NCBI GenBank assembly: GCA_015680685.1
Contig: MNCI01007937.1
Coordinates: forward strand, 1,244,007 to 1,303,960
DNA: 59,954 bases
From: Gnetum montanum
Taxonomy: Eukaryota; Streptophyta; Gnetopsida; Gnetales; Gnetaceae
Reading direction: 5' to 3'
In this document: in pieces, positions 36,197-47,560 of the stretch
Position numbering within the stretch: position 1 is the stretch's first letter
Layout: the number at the start of each line of letters is the position of its first letter
The notes under the pieces: model-generated
Database searches by the model: none
What the model was told of the DNA's origin: nothing
Seen by the model: only the letters and a program-made list of their open reading frames with translations
Program-made: the position numbers and the translations under genes

Positions 36197-36978
36197 TGGG
36201 TTCTAGCACTTTTTCTCAAGGTTCAACATTTTTGACAAGATTCAACACTTACAATGTTTTAGAATTTTCAACAATTTTTGACAATGTCTACTAAATTGTC
36301 AGCATTCTTAAGCAATTTTCATACATACAATTTCACACTTATGACACTTTCAAGCACTTAAGAGCTCTTGCAAGTTTTCATACTTGCATTCTCTTAAATC
36401 CCAGCGTGGAAGCAACATGTCCTTGAGATTTGGTGGATTTTTTATGTTAACATTGCACTTCTGGGATTCCAACCCCAACATTGAGCAACTTTGCATCTGA
36501 ATTTTCCACCTTTCTCACCCCCCCCCCCCCCCCCCCCCCCCCCCNCAATCCAATTGGCAAATCCAAGGTTTCAATAGTGAAGGAAGGTTCAATAACATCA
36601 AGATTGGCTTAGCACCCAAATCATGGAGCACATCATGTTGGCTTCAACAGGCTTCAAACTCTTGTACAAGTGAATCTCCTTTTTTCTCATCCAGGCACCA
36701 TTTGTACACATTTCTCTAACTTATTCTTTATTCTTTTGCCAATAAAGTTTTAAATTTTGACTTTTGTGTTCAAAATTAAATCTTATTGTTTGTGCATTAT
36801 TTGGATTTGTTTATATTCCCATGCTTTTCATCTCTCAAGTCCCTGGTTGATCTATTGGACTAGCCAGAGTACCTCGAATCTTATTTTTATCGTAGAGGAT
36901 CTGGGGATTCAAGGTTGAAAAACTATTCACACTAAGGATCCTTAGTTTTCATTCCAGCAATTGAGGTTTTTGGTTGCA
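36197..36978 (+). mobile_element. Right LTR of element B, right piece
   Basis: It resumes the LTR at GGTTCTAGCACTTTTTCTC and aligns with about 11955-12710 of the shared LTR, ending GGTTGCA. A poly-C run (36519-36544, plus one N at 36545) replaces a run of only five C in the left LTR. Removing N1 gives an LTR of about 1.64 kb, close to 1.67 kb on the left. Confidence 0.85.
36519..36545. repeat. Poly-C tract with one N
   Basis: At least 26 C in a row, then N. The homologous left-LTR site has five C. This is either a homopolymer expansion or an artefact of the assembly join. Confidence 0.85.
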
Positions 36979-38258
36979 ACACCCTTATGGAGAATACGTC
37001 TTTCCTAAATGGAAGTTTGATGTAGTGAGACATCTCATTTTCGAAGAAGACATTTCCAATGATTGTTAGATAGCTATTGCATGAATTCTGAGGTGATTTT
37101 GGATATATCAAGACTATAAGAAGATTTGATTCTCTTAGGGAATGTGCAAGTGTTATATGTAAGTAAGTGTCAACATCAAGTAATCATTGTGCATATAATT
37201 CTATTGTATTTATGTGCCTCATTGTACTATATTTTATATTGTTATAAGAGATCCATTGTGTTGTACCTCAAAGTGCAAGGACCAACAAGTTAGTTGCATT
37301 CTTTCCTTGTAATTCTTCTTTATCTTTTGTTTCCTTGAAGGGTTGATGTATTTCTTGTGATAACACATCATCCTTAAGCTTGTTGAGATCCTACAAGATT
37401 GAGTATTGGTATAACACCAAAATACTCTAAAGTGGAGCTCAAGTTGTAAAGTTTTTGGAATCATAGAAACCACATTCTAAGCTTGTTGAGACCTTGTAAG
37501 ATTAAGTGAATTCATGACATTAAATCACTCTGGAGTGGAGCTTAGATTTTTATAGGATGTAGTACACTTCAAACCATATTTTGAGAGGAAAAAAGTCTAA
37601 AAGTATGAAAGTGATCTACCCTTTATGTATTAACTATCCAAGTTGGAAAACCATGTTAAATTTGGTTGTGATCTTTGTGGCTGAAAATTTTATTTTGGAA
37701 ACTTATTCATCCCCCCTTTGTAAGTTCAACAATCCTCAACATTCAATGGACTTATAGGTGGAGCATGATGAAGGAGATGTCAAATGGTCATAATGCATGA
37801 ATGTCAAACATAGGTTACTATTATTACTTAAGGTGAGGATGGTTACAAGCAGAGGTAATAGGAAAGAGGTAAAATAAGCATTCTTGGTACAACAAGACAA
37901 ACTCACCAAATCTTACATATTGAGATCACATAGTAACTTGCTACCATAATGAGTTGTACCTTTGTGATGACTCCTGGCTTCATCTTGCAAGTACAACTAT
38001 AAGAGAATAAGAAAACAAGACAAAGAAAGCATGTTGGTACAATATAATACATAGGGTTACATGAAAGAATTAGCAAACTAGGCCACCAAAGGTTACAACT
38101 ATTACACCCAAAAGGGATCTACATCTTGCATCACATATGTTACAAAGTTTTTTAATTCACTTGTTGAACAAAGAGAGATTGAGGAAAGAGAGTAGGCTTA
38201 CTTGTTACTGGTCACTATGGTCATGGATATCAATATTGATACCTGCAAAGAAAATATG
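36979..38258. other. Unassigned junction DNA, perhaps with a Ty1/copia LTR fragment
   Basis: 1.3 kb between the right end of B and the 3' end of C pol. At 37380-37560 two imperfect copies of GCTTGTTGAGA.CCT..AAGATT...AGTGGAGCT occur. They lead to TTCATCCCCCCTTTGTAAG at 37706-37724, a style reminiscent of LTR 3' ends in plant Ty1/copia elements. No PBS or partner LTR is seen. The end next to C pol carries, on the minus strand, a CTTTGCAG|GTATC acceptor-like site (38246). I see no gene. Confidence 0.35.
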
Positions 38259-41200
38259 TTAAATATAATAAGTTTTTAGATACGAATGATTGACCAAATT
38301 GACCAATTCATTTCCATTCATGTCTACTATGTGAAAGGCTCCTTTGCCATAGGCCTTGATGATCAAGAAAGACCCTTCCCAGTTGGTTGAGAAATTATTC
38401 ACATGCTCATGAATAGCCTTGAGGACCAAGTCTCCTTTCTTGATCTTTTGTTTGTTCAAGTCATGGTGGTGTTGTTGCTTCTGCCTCTCTTGGTATTGCT
38501 TGATGTGAGTAAGCATTCATACTTGTTGCTCCTCCACCAAGTCTAAATCCATGGTGTGTAGCTCCTTGTTTTATTCATCATGGATGAATTCTAATAGGTC
38601 TACTTAGAGCAACAAAACCTACAATTCAAGAGGCAAAAAAACTTTAGAAACATAAACCAAGCTGTACGAAGTTACACCAATGGTAGTTCAATAGGTTCTT
38701 TGGTAAGCCCAAAGTGCATGGACAACCACTCATGCCACTTGCATCTATTATTATTTATCATGTTTTTAGGAAATTTTACAATGGCTTTGTTGATAGCTTC
38801 ATCTTATCCATTTACTTGGGGGTAGTACAATGACAAAAAGGAATGCTTAATGCCTAGGTCATGACAAAATTTTATCATTTCGTAGATACTAAATTGTGGT
38901 CCATTATCCGTGACTATGATCAAAGGTATGCAAAAATAGGCTACTATGTTATTGAGTATAAATCTATAAAATTGTTGCAACATTGTCTTCCTTAGGAGAA
39001 TAGCTTCAACACATTTTTTGAAGTATTTGGTTGCAGCAATGATGAAATTATGCCCAGTGAAAGACTTAGGCATTCTAGGTCCAATGATATCCAACCCCCA
39101 CTATTGAAATTTCTAGGTTATCTGAGTGGTATGTAACTCAATTGGTGGTACATGTATTAGGTTACTATTCTATTGACAAGTGTCACAAGTATTTAGCTTC
39201 TGTAGGTAGTCATTTTCCATATAAGGCTAGTAATAGCCTAGTCATCTAATTTTAGTGGCCATGGCTCTAGATCCTATATGTCCACCACACATACCCTCAT
39301 GAACTTACTCAAGGATTATTTGCGCTTCAATTTTGCCCAAGCACACTAAAAATATGTTATCATAAGACCATAAACATAATGTGTTATTACTTATGATGAC
39401 ATACTATTTTGATCGTTTATATACAACATCCTTTTAAGATGTAGTCAGGACCTATGGAGATTCATCATGCATAAGGTAAAACTTGATATTGTCATACCAT
39501 TCCCATAGAGAGGTGGTACTGACAAAGGCTACAAAGTTGTTTATGGTGTTTTTTGTGATGAAAATATCATATTCCATGGTTAAGAAAGGTAATTTCTTAA
39601 ACACATCAGGCATCACACTAAGAGCTAAAGTTGTAATGATATCAAATAGCATGTTCTCGGTTCAAGGTACATGTTGGATATCAATGTTTGTAAACTATTG
39701 CATCATTTTCTTTTCTAGGTCATAAGAAGTTTGTAAATTTTGGGCTTTACATGCATAAACCTTGGTTACTTGGTTAACTACAAGTTGTGAATCACCTTTA
39801 ATCATTAGACATTTGATTCCTAGGTCATGAGCTACCATCATTCCCTTGATCAATCCTTCATATTGCACTACACTATTGGTACATGGAAATTTGAAATATA
39901 AAGTGAAGAATTAGATTTCACTAGATGGGAATGTTAAGATAATAGCAACACTGGCCCCATGGGTAGTTGAAGCTCTATCAAAGTGCATGGCCACCTCTTA
40001 GCCCTTGGGTACATTTTTAATAATGTTAACATATTCGTCTAGGAATTCAGGTTCTATGGTTGCATGGTCCTCTGTTGGTGAAGCAGTAAGTTATGTGGCT
40101 ATACTTTGACCTTTCATTAAGGTTTGAGAGATGTAATAAAGGTCAAACTTGGCTCTTATGGCCTTCCAATGGGCAATACAACTATTTCATAGATGTTGGT
40201 TATTATAGCTCTAAGTATGTTATCTTTGCAAATGACATTGACTTGGCTCCTAAAGAGGTAGTGTCACCACTTCTTCAATGAGATGACTAAGGCTAGACAA
40301 TAATTCTCTACTTCAGTGTATCAGCTCTCATGGGTAACTAATTCATGGATTAATTAGTATACAAGTAACTCAAATTCATCACCTCATTTTTAATATAGTA
40401 GAAAGGCAATGGATATATTAGATATGGCAAGGTAGATATAAAAAGATTTATCCTCTTACAGTGGATAGACCATTGGTAGTTGTGCCAACTCTTGCTTAAG
40501 GTTTTCAAAGGCTTCTTGGCATTGAGTTATCCACTCATAGTGAACACATTTCTTAAGAAAGTGTTGCATGGGTTGTAACTTATCCATAAGCTAAGTGGTA
40601 AACCTAAGGATAAATTCTATTTTTCCTTGAAATCCCTAAAGCTCCTTAAGGTTAGTTGGTGCTGCCAAGCTAGATATGGCCTTAACTTTATTAAGATCGA
40701 CATGTATTCTTGCTTTAGATACTAAAACGCTAAGAATATTACTAGTTTTAACACTAAAGATACACTTCTTAAGGTTAATCCTCTCATACTTGAGGCATTA
40801 TTTAAGCACAAGGTCAAGTTCATGTGCACGTTTGTTGGCCACTTTGGACTTAATAGCTATATCATCTATGTAATCATTGAGTAATCCTAGCATATAATCA
40901 CTAAAGATATATGTCATTACACTTTAGTAGATTTCACCTACATTCTTTAGGCCAAAGGACATCATGGTGTAACAAAAGGTATCCCAAGGGATCATGAAGG
41001 TCATATTAAGTTGATGCTCTAGGTTAATCCTAATTTGGTTGTATCCCAAGAATCCATCCATGAAAGACAATAAGTCATGCCCAAACGTAGTATCAATAAT
41101 TTGGTCAATAATAGGCAAAGGAAAATCATCCTTGATGGTTATCATATTTAGATCTTAGAAATCTATGCAAATATGTATACTCCCATTTTTCTTAGGAACT

Positions 41201-41736
41201 ACCACTATGTTGGACACCCATTTTGCGTAATCAATAGCTCTAATGAAACCATATTGATATAGTTTTATGATTTCATCATGAACTACCAAGGCTAAATCTA
41301 ACATAACCATGCAAAATTTTTGCTCAACTAGCTTAATACAAGGATCAAGTATGATGTTATGTTGCACTAAGCGTGGGTCAAGACTTGACATATCTTCATA
41401 TGACTAGGAAAAGGCTTTAATGTTGTCTTATAGGACCTTAGTGATATCTTGAGCTTGTTGAGGTTCTAATGAGAAAATTAATTTTAGGGTTTTCTTCTCA
41501 CCACTATGTGTTGTGATAGAAACCTTAGCTAGAGAGTCTTCGATAATGTTGCTAGCCTCAAGATCAAGGATTTTGACTAGGTTTTTAGGCCACTCTAGAG
41601 GTTTCTCTATTGAGGCTATGTGGTTAACAAGACTCTTAGGCTCAATATCTAGGTAATTAAGGTTGATACATCACTTAACATCACTATGAGATCAACTTAG
41701 GTTCAATGGCAAGCTAATTTGCTTCTAGATGTTCAT
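38259..41736 (-). pseudogene. pol: Tat-like pol of element C: RT, two RNase H domains, integrase
   Basis: On the minus strand it starts at ATG 41736, nine bases after a TGCAG acceptor-like site. The order is IEKPLEWPKNLVKILDLEA, RT (VPKKNGSIHICIDF, DGFLGYNQIRINLEHQLNMT, catalytic YIDD at 40861-40872), RNase H (HYLFRSQVNVICKDNILRAI), a strongly decayed second RNase H, and integrase. The integrase has MDIIGPRMPKS at 39094, TDNGPQF near 38900, and DEAINK, keeping the catalytic Glu. The C-terminal GPY/F-like part (NWEGSFLIIKAYGKGAFHI) ends LKTYYI at 38259-38516. Stops such as TAG after ICIDF and GEIY are common. It is homologous to pol of A and B but in the opposite orientation, and its 3' flank differs from theirs. 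Confidence 0.86.
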
Positions 41737-41755
41737 ACTCCAATCCTGCATATCA
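41734..41755 (-). promoter_or_regulatory. Splice-acceptor-like site ahead of pol (element C)
   Basis: Minus strand GGTTGATATGCAG|GATTGGAGT then ATG. The layout is identical in B, and A has the same nine-base spacing. See the matching sites at 4796 and 24443. Confidence 0.5.
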
Positions 41756-42133
41756 ACCATTAGCATATTAAGTGGCACCTACATAAAATGAGAAAAAAAT
41801 GCCAAAATGATATAAAATACACAATCAACTATGCATGAATTAGTCTAAACATGCTATTACATTATCAAACAAGATGCAAACAAGGTCAAGAAAAGGATAC
41901 AATAGGTATATGAAGACAAATAAGATGAAACAAAGGCTACATAAGGTTAAATAAAGGCCAAACAATGGGAACACTTGGTGGAATGGGTCCAAGTGATCCT
42001 CTAATGATAATAAATGCTCATAATGGGAAATAAGATTAAAAAAAGTTGAAACATAATGAAACAAGGCTAAATCAATCAAGGTAGGAAACATAAGATCAAA
42101 CATGATCAACTATGATTACACTTTTACTATTTT

Positions 42134-42300
42134 TAAGTCTTAGTAGGCCATGTTGCTAGTTTAAGGCCTTGGTGAGCCATAGTGCTAGTTTTAGACCCTA
42201 ATGGGCCATGGTGCCAGTTTTAGGTCTTACAAGGCCATGTTACTAGTTTTAGGCCATAGTAGGTCATGGTGCTAGTTTTAGGCCTTAGCAAGCCATGTTT
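42134..42300 (-). repeat. Minisatellite-like repeat ahead of pol (element C)
   Basis: About six units of CTAGTTTTAGGCCTTAGTA type on the plus strand, the complement of the arrays in A and B, with an outlier near 42580-42610. The orientation agrees with the minus orientation of C. Confidence 0.82.
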
Positions 42301-42689
42301 ACATGATATCAAATGATGGTCAAGGATTATCAAACCTCATCACCTAACACCAATTAAAGGTTAAATCAAGATTAATGAAGGCCACAAGAGAGAGAGAATA
42401 ATGGAGATATGTTGAAATTGCAACTAAGTAGAAGTCGAATGAGGTCAACTGATCACAATAAAGGTCAACAATGCATAACAAGCTCAAAATAAGTCGAAAT
42501 ACCATGAAAAAAGGTCAAATTAGTCAAGGTGTAAAATATGTGATAAAAGAATGTCAACAATGATCAAATGAGATTAGATTTTGCTAGTGTTAGGCCTTAG
42601 TGGGTCATGGTAGAGGTCTATATGGCTAATAGATGAGTTTGGGTGCATGATGAGGTTGTTTGGAGGCTACATGAAGTTGAAATGACACT

Positions 42690-44115
42690 TTTTCATGTGA
42701 CTACACTTATCTTCACTAGTGACTACACTAGCTAGCCTAGTCACACTAGGTCCTTGAATAGTTGGCATTAGTAGGTGGTTTCCTAGATTCATCATGGCTA
42801 GTTTTGGTTTCCTGATTGTCGGTGTGACCAACGCTATGGATTGGAATTGAAGATTAATGGATTTTGACTCTGTTTTCATCCTCCAAAAGCTAGAAATAAG
42901 GTCAAAACTGGTGACTACACTGGGACTATGCTAGCCAATGTAGTCAAGGTCATCCTAGTGTAGTTTCATGGGGAAAATGGGTTTATGTGGTTCTAGAAGT
43001 GCCATTAATGTTTCATTAGGTTCCTAGGGTAGTGTAGTGCTCTAAAAGATCTAAATTGGTCACTTGGAAGGTAAGACAGGCTTTAGAAGATGGAGTTTTG
43101 GTAGAAACACCTCATGACTACATTGGCTAGCATAGTTGAGTATTTGTTTAGCATAGGTGAACTAAATTCCATGTCTTCCATGGTCAAGCAAGGTCAAACT
43201 ACAGTTGGTTTTAGCATTTTAGGGTTCTAGGCTTCTAGTATTAAGTTTTTGGTTGTTTTGACTACTACTATGATGGTTAGAACACCTTGGGACTTAGACT
43301 ACACTGGGACTACACTAGCTAGCATAGTCCCATTCCTGCCTTAGCATAGTCACATGGAATCTAGTGTTCCAAAGGTTGAAAAAAGGTGAGATTTTCATTG
43401 GACAATGTCAATCAATATTCTAGGTATCTTAAGTTAAATATTTAGTCATTTTGAATGTCAAAACACTAATTTCATTAATTCCCAACCATGACTATGTTGG
43501 AACTATACTCACTAGCATAGTCATGGCCTATTCTAGTGTATTCATATGCAAAATTTGGCTTTTATGGATTTCTATGATCAATCGACATGATTCTTAGGTT
43601 CTTAGGGTTATTAGTATCTCCAACCAAGGTTCTAGCTAAGGATGACTAATTCCAAAGGTTGTTTAGGCTTTGAAATAACCATTTTCCATTATGACTATGG
43701 TATCCAATGTAGTTGAGCATAGTCTCAACATAGATGGTATGGATTTGATGTTTTCAGGGTCAAAACAGAGCAAATTTGCAATTTGATAAGGCTAGTCAAG
43801 GTTATGGATTTCCAAGTTAGGTTTTAGACTATTTTGGGGTGTCAACTTAGTAATCAAATCAACTTTACACCATGACTACATTGGGACTAAGCTAGCTAGC
43901 ATAGTAGAAGGTTCCCCCAACATAATCATAACATGAAATTTAAATTTTGGTGAAATTCTATGATTGATTGACTAGATTTTCATGTTCTAAGGTTACCAGT
44001 GTTGGAAAATAGGGTTTCAAGCCTAACATTATCAATTTTGATAATTATTTTGATAAAAAATGGCCATGCAGCACTGGACTACACTATCCAACATAATCAC
44101 AATGTGAATGTGGGG
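42690..44115. repeat. Tandem array, about 175-215-bp period, with imperfect palindromes (element C)
   Basis: Eight units anchored near 42698, 42902, 43118, 43298, 43489, 43698, 43874 and 44073. Each contains GACTACACTGGGACTACAC followed by TAGCTAGCATAGTC or a variant, in which ACTACACTAGCTAGCATAGT is nearly self-complementary. The remainder of each unit is loosely conserved (AGGTTCTTAGGGTT, TTTCCATGATTG). It sits at the same place as the 20680-23790 array of element B but with different sequence. Confidence 0.8.
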
Positions 44116-44121
44116 TATATG

Positions 44122-44297
44122 ATGAGTTTAGGTAAGGGACTAAGAAACTAACTATCCAACCCAAGTGCCCCCATCTCTTATTTATAGGCAACAAGACAAA
44201 CTCTGATATTGTATGTCCAATATCGCTTGGGAGGATCTAATATCGTGGACCCGATATCGAGGATTCGATATCACAGTTCTGATCTCATAACTCATCA
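44122..44297 (-). repeat. Truncated 3' LTR of D
   Basis: It matches 58897-59072 of the 5' LTR, including the GATATCG cluster and the TATA box (44178-44186, minus), then stops at about 44122 where the tandem array of C begins. The polypurine tract (minus strand ATGGGGGTA) follows at 44298-44306. Confidence 0.82.
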
Positions 44298-44306
44298 TAC
44301 CCCCAT

Positions 44307-46240
44307 GACTAAATAAAAACTCATCCTCAAGTTCCTTACAAAATCTTAGGAAGGTACAGGATTATTGACTAAACAACAATTGACGGTGACACGAAATGAC
44401 AAACTCAAAGTGCCCAGTGAATGGATTGACATACATATTACAACTTTGGTGTTCATAACCATTGTGGTGAACACTGTAGATATATGACATCTAGACCTTC
44501 ATCAGATAACTTGAAGAGAGAGAGAGAGAAGAGAAAGAGAAAGGAAATGAGGCGTGTTGTTGTCAATGTCAAAATTGTGCACACCGTTGTTCAACCATGG
44601 CCACATGATCAAGCTTGTTCCTTGCATAAATGCTTTTTGATCCAGTCCATCTTGAGTGCTCCCTCCTATCCCAATCCATTGTTTCTATGATCACCATTTG
44701 CACATACAACACAATCACAAATTAGCAAGGATAGATAAGACATAATGTCATTGATACCTTGCCTCAATATGAAGCACATTGGCTAGGTTTTGGGTATGGC
44801 AGATATTGGGTTAGAGATTTATCACTGGTAGCTACCCAAGGTGTAGGGGTGAGATAAGTAATGGAATGAAAAAAATGTATTACAAGGCCCCCACAACTAA
44901 GAGCAAACCTCCAGTAGCAATAGGGTGGAAAACTTAAAGAACAAGAAAGATGAGAGAAATAACAATGGTAAAGCTAAGAAAAAAAAAGGAAAAATGGATG
45001 TCATTGATGGGGTGAACAAGAAATAGTTGATTGCAAGAAATGTTTAAGGGAAAGAGCTTAACAATTTCACCAAAAAGGAATGTCAGTGGGTAGTCCCCAA
45101 AGCAGGCTAATCCCTTTTATGCCCTGACATACCTACAAACCAAAGAGTCCATAGGCTCTAGAAATGACATATGGAAACAATGGTTAAGGACTTACCCACA
45201 AGAGTTTACCAAAGAATAACAATGCATCAACCAAGATATAGATTAATCATAAAACTAGCAATGAGGTGGGATATGGAAGGTAATATGGAAAGAGAGGAGA
45301 GAATGGAATGGGATCCAAAATCAAGGTTCTGTAAAGTCCATTGTGTAGTATGTGATTAAGATGACTTAATAAAATTCTTCCCAAATCTAGATTAAAACTA
45401 ACCACATCTAGTGACCTTGCATCAACACACTTGACCAATCGATCCTTGTAAGGCAACAAGAATGTATCCATAGAGCCACCACCATTCTAACAAGAGAAAG
45501 ATAGAAGAGCAGGAAGTGAGAAAGGGCCTTAGTTAGAGGGAACCTACATGTCTTTCCAGTTCCATAACCTGTGCTTGTAGCCCATGTTTCTTATTATTTC
45601 TAAGGGGTGTGCTTTGTAGCCCAAGTTTCTTATTATGCAAAGACTTATTTGATTTAGTCAACTTCCTGATATTTGGTCAAGAGCAGAATGGCTGAAAAGT
45701 TATGAAAAACATCCAAGTACCCAAGAGAATAACCAGCACAAATGCATCAAATCCCCTTGAGGTCACATCCTTTTCAATACATTTGAATCTTTCCTTGGTT
45801 TGAAGAATATGAAGCCACCAATTCATTAATAAGTTTACTTAAAAAAAGGGATAAGACAGTTCCAAGATCAAGGGAGACCATAGAGTTGAATGGATGAATG
45901 GATGGCATGGACTCACTACCTATTTTATCAAAAGAAACCATACCTTAGTATCAACATTAAAATTCAAAGGTAAAAGCCAAACATTAGTAATCAACACCAT
46001 TATAGTACAATCCACCATCATGAACACTTATTAGATGACAAGCGAAAGTAATTTAAAAAAAATGTAATAGAGAAAGAAATAGTAAAAAATGTTAATGATG
46101 GTGTAAAACAAAAGTAAGTAAAGATGAAGAATATGTAAAACAAAAAAGTTAAAGGAACTGAGGGCTTTAGAATGGTTAGCATTGGTGGCCATCTCCCCCA
46201 CACTTGAGTTGGAAGGAGGAGATCTGAAATAATGAGCAAG
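44307..46240 (-). other. 3' region of D, env position, no gene recognised
   Basis: 1.9 kb between integrase and the polypurine tract, homologous to 29963-31980 of N1. Close to the tract it has TTGAGGATGAGTTTTTATT, shared with N1 and N3. GAGAGAGAGAGA occurs at 44516. Athila elements often carry an env-like frame here, but the open frames seen (for example 44484-44690 plus, 46018-46288 minus) are short, and none is shared with N1. Confidence 0.6.
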
Positions 46241-47560
46241 GTTGTCCATTAATAGAGGTAGTATTAGTAATAGCTGTTTTAGGCTCATGGAAGGGTTTTG
46301 TTTGCTAGATGTTGACTAATAATTTCTTATCCGGGCTTTCAGGTTTGTAGATCATCATGGCCCCTGAAAGAAAAGTTTCATGAATGATATAAGGTCCTTC
46401 CCATAGTGTTTGAAATTTAGTTCATTGTGGCACATGTGTGGGATTCCAATATAGCACCTTATCTTCTGATTGGTATTTGACTTTCCTATTCCTTAGGTCA
46501 TGACATTATTTGTTAAATGCCTTGTGTAATTCATTGGATGACAAGGTAGCTAATCAATTTTCATCTAGCAAGTTAAGGTTCATTAACCATTCTTTTTGTG
46601 CTAGACTGAGGTTAAGGTTGAGGTCACATGCTATTGATAGTGTACGAAGCTTAGCTTGGATGGAAAGTGTTGAAAGTCTAACATACACTAACTCATAGGG
46701 AGAGTAGCCTATAGGGAGTTTCCATGTTGAGTGGTATGCCCAAAGAGCATCATTCAGTTTGGTGCTCCAGTCTCACCTATATTTGCTAATGGTTCATGTC
46801 AATATTTTTGTGATCTTCCTATTGGTGACTTCAGCTTGACCACTCGCTTAAGGATGATATGGTGTAGTCAACTTATGCTCAACTCCTAAGCGTTACATCA
46901 ACTTTCGAAAAGTCACACCTATAAAATGTGTACCATTATCAGAAATAAGTGCATGAGGCATGCCAAACCTATTTACAATTTTTTGTTGCACAAATCGTGC
47001 AATGGTAGATGATGTACAGTCCATAACAGCGGCTGCTTCTACCCACTTTGTAAAATAATCAACAGCAACAACGATGTACGCTTTTCCATTGGACTTTGGT
47101 GTAATAGGCCCCATAAAATCAATTCCCCATATGTCGAAGGGTTCTAAAGGTTGAATCCATTATTGTGGACCCTCCATTTTAGCAGTCATTCCTCCATCGT
47201 GTTGGCAACGCTCACAAGATTGGACAAAATGATGAGTGTCCTGGAACAATGTAGGCCAATAATATCCTACAAGAAAGATTTTAATGGCTATTCATCTCCC
47301 ATCATAATGACCCCCACAAGGGCCCTCATGAGCATCTCGGAGAACTCGTAATTGATCTATTTCAGGAACACACCATCGAACCAAGCCATCGGAACATACC
47401 TTATAAAGTTGTCCATTAATTTCCATGAAATATTTGGCTTGGTGAAGAAACTATTATTTATTTTTAACATCCAACCCTTGTGGTGTTTCTTATGTAAGGA
47501 GATAGGTAAGAATGCTACTATACCAATTTGTCTTTGTGGTTAATTGATTATTTACTCCAC
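46240..47560 (-). pseudogene. int: Athila-like integrase of D
   Basis: The minus strand has the zinc-binding segment HEGPCGGHY followed by QSCERCQHDGG, then the core: [18 protein letters not shown] at 47110, [12 protein letters not shown] near 46920, and GQAEVTNRKI near 46850. These hold the D, D, E catalytic residues. YRSTWK-like and ALWAY motifs follow, and the C-terminal part includes LWEGPYIIHETFLSGA near 46390. Stops (TAG, TGA) and frameshifts occur, for instance after FRKLM. It is less decayed than the Tat-like integrases of the window. Confidence 0.85.
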
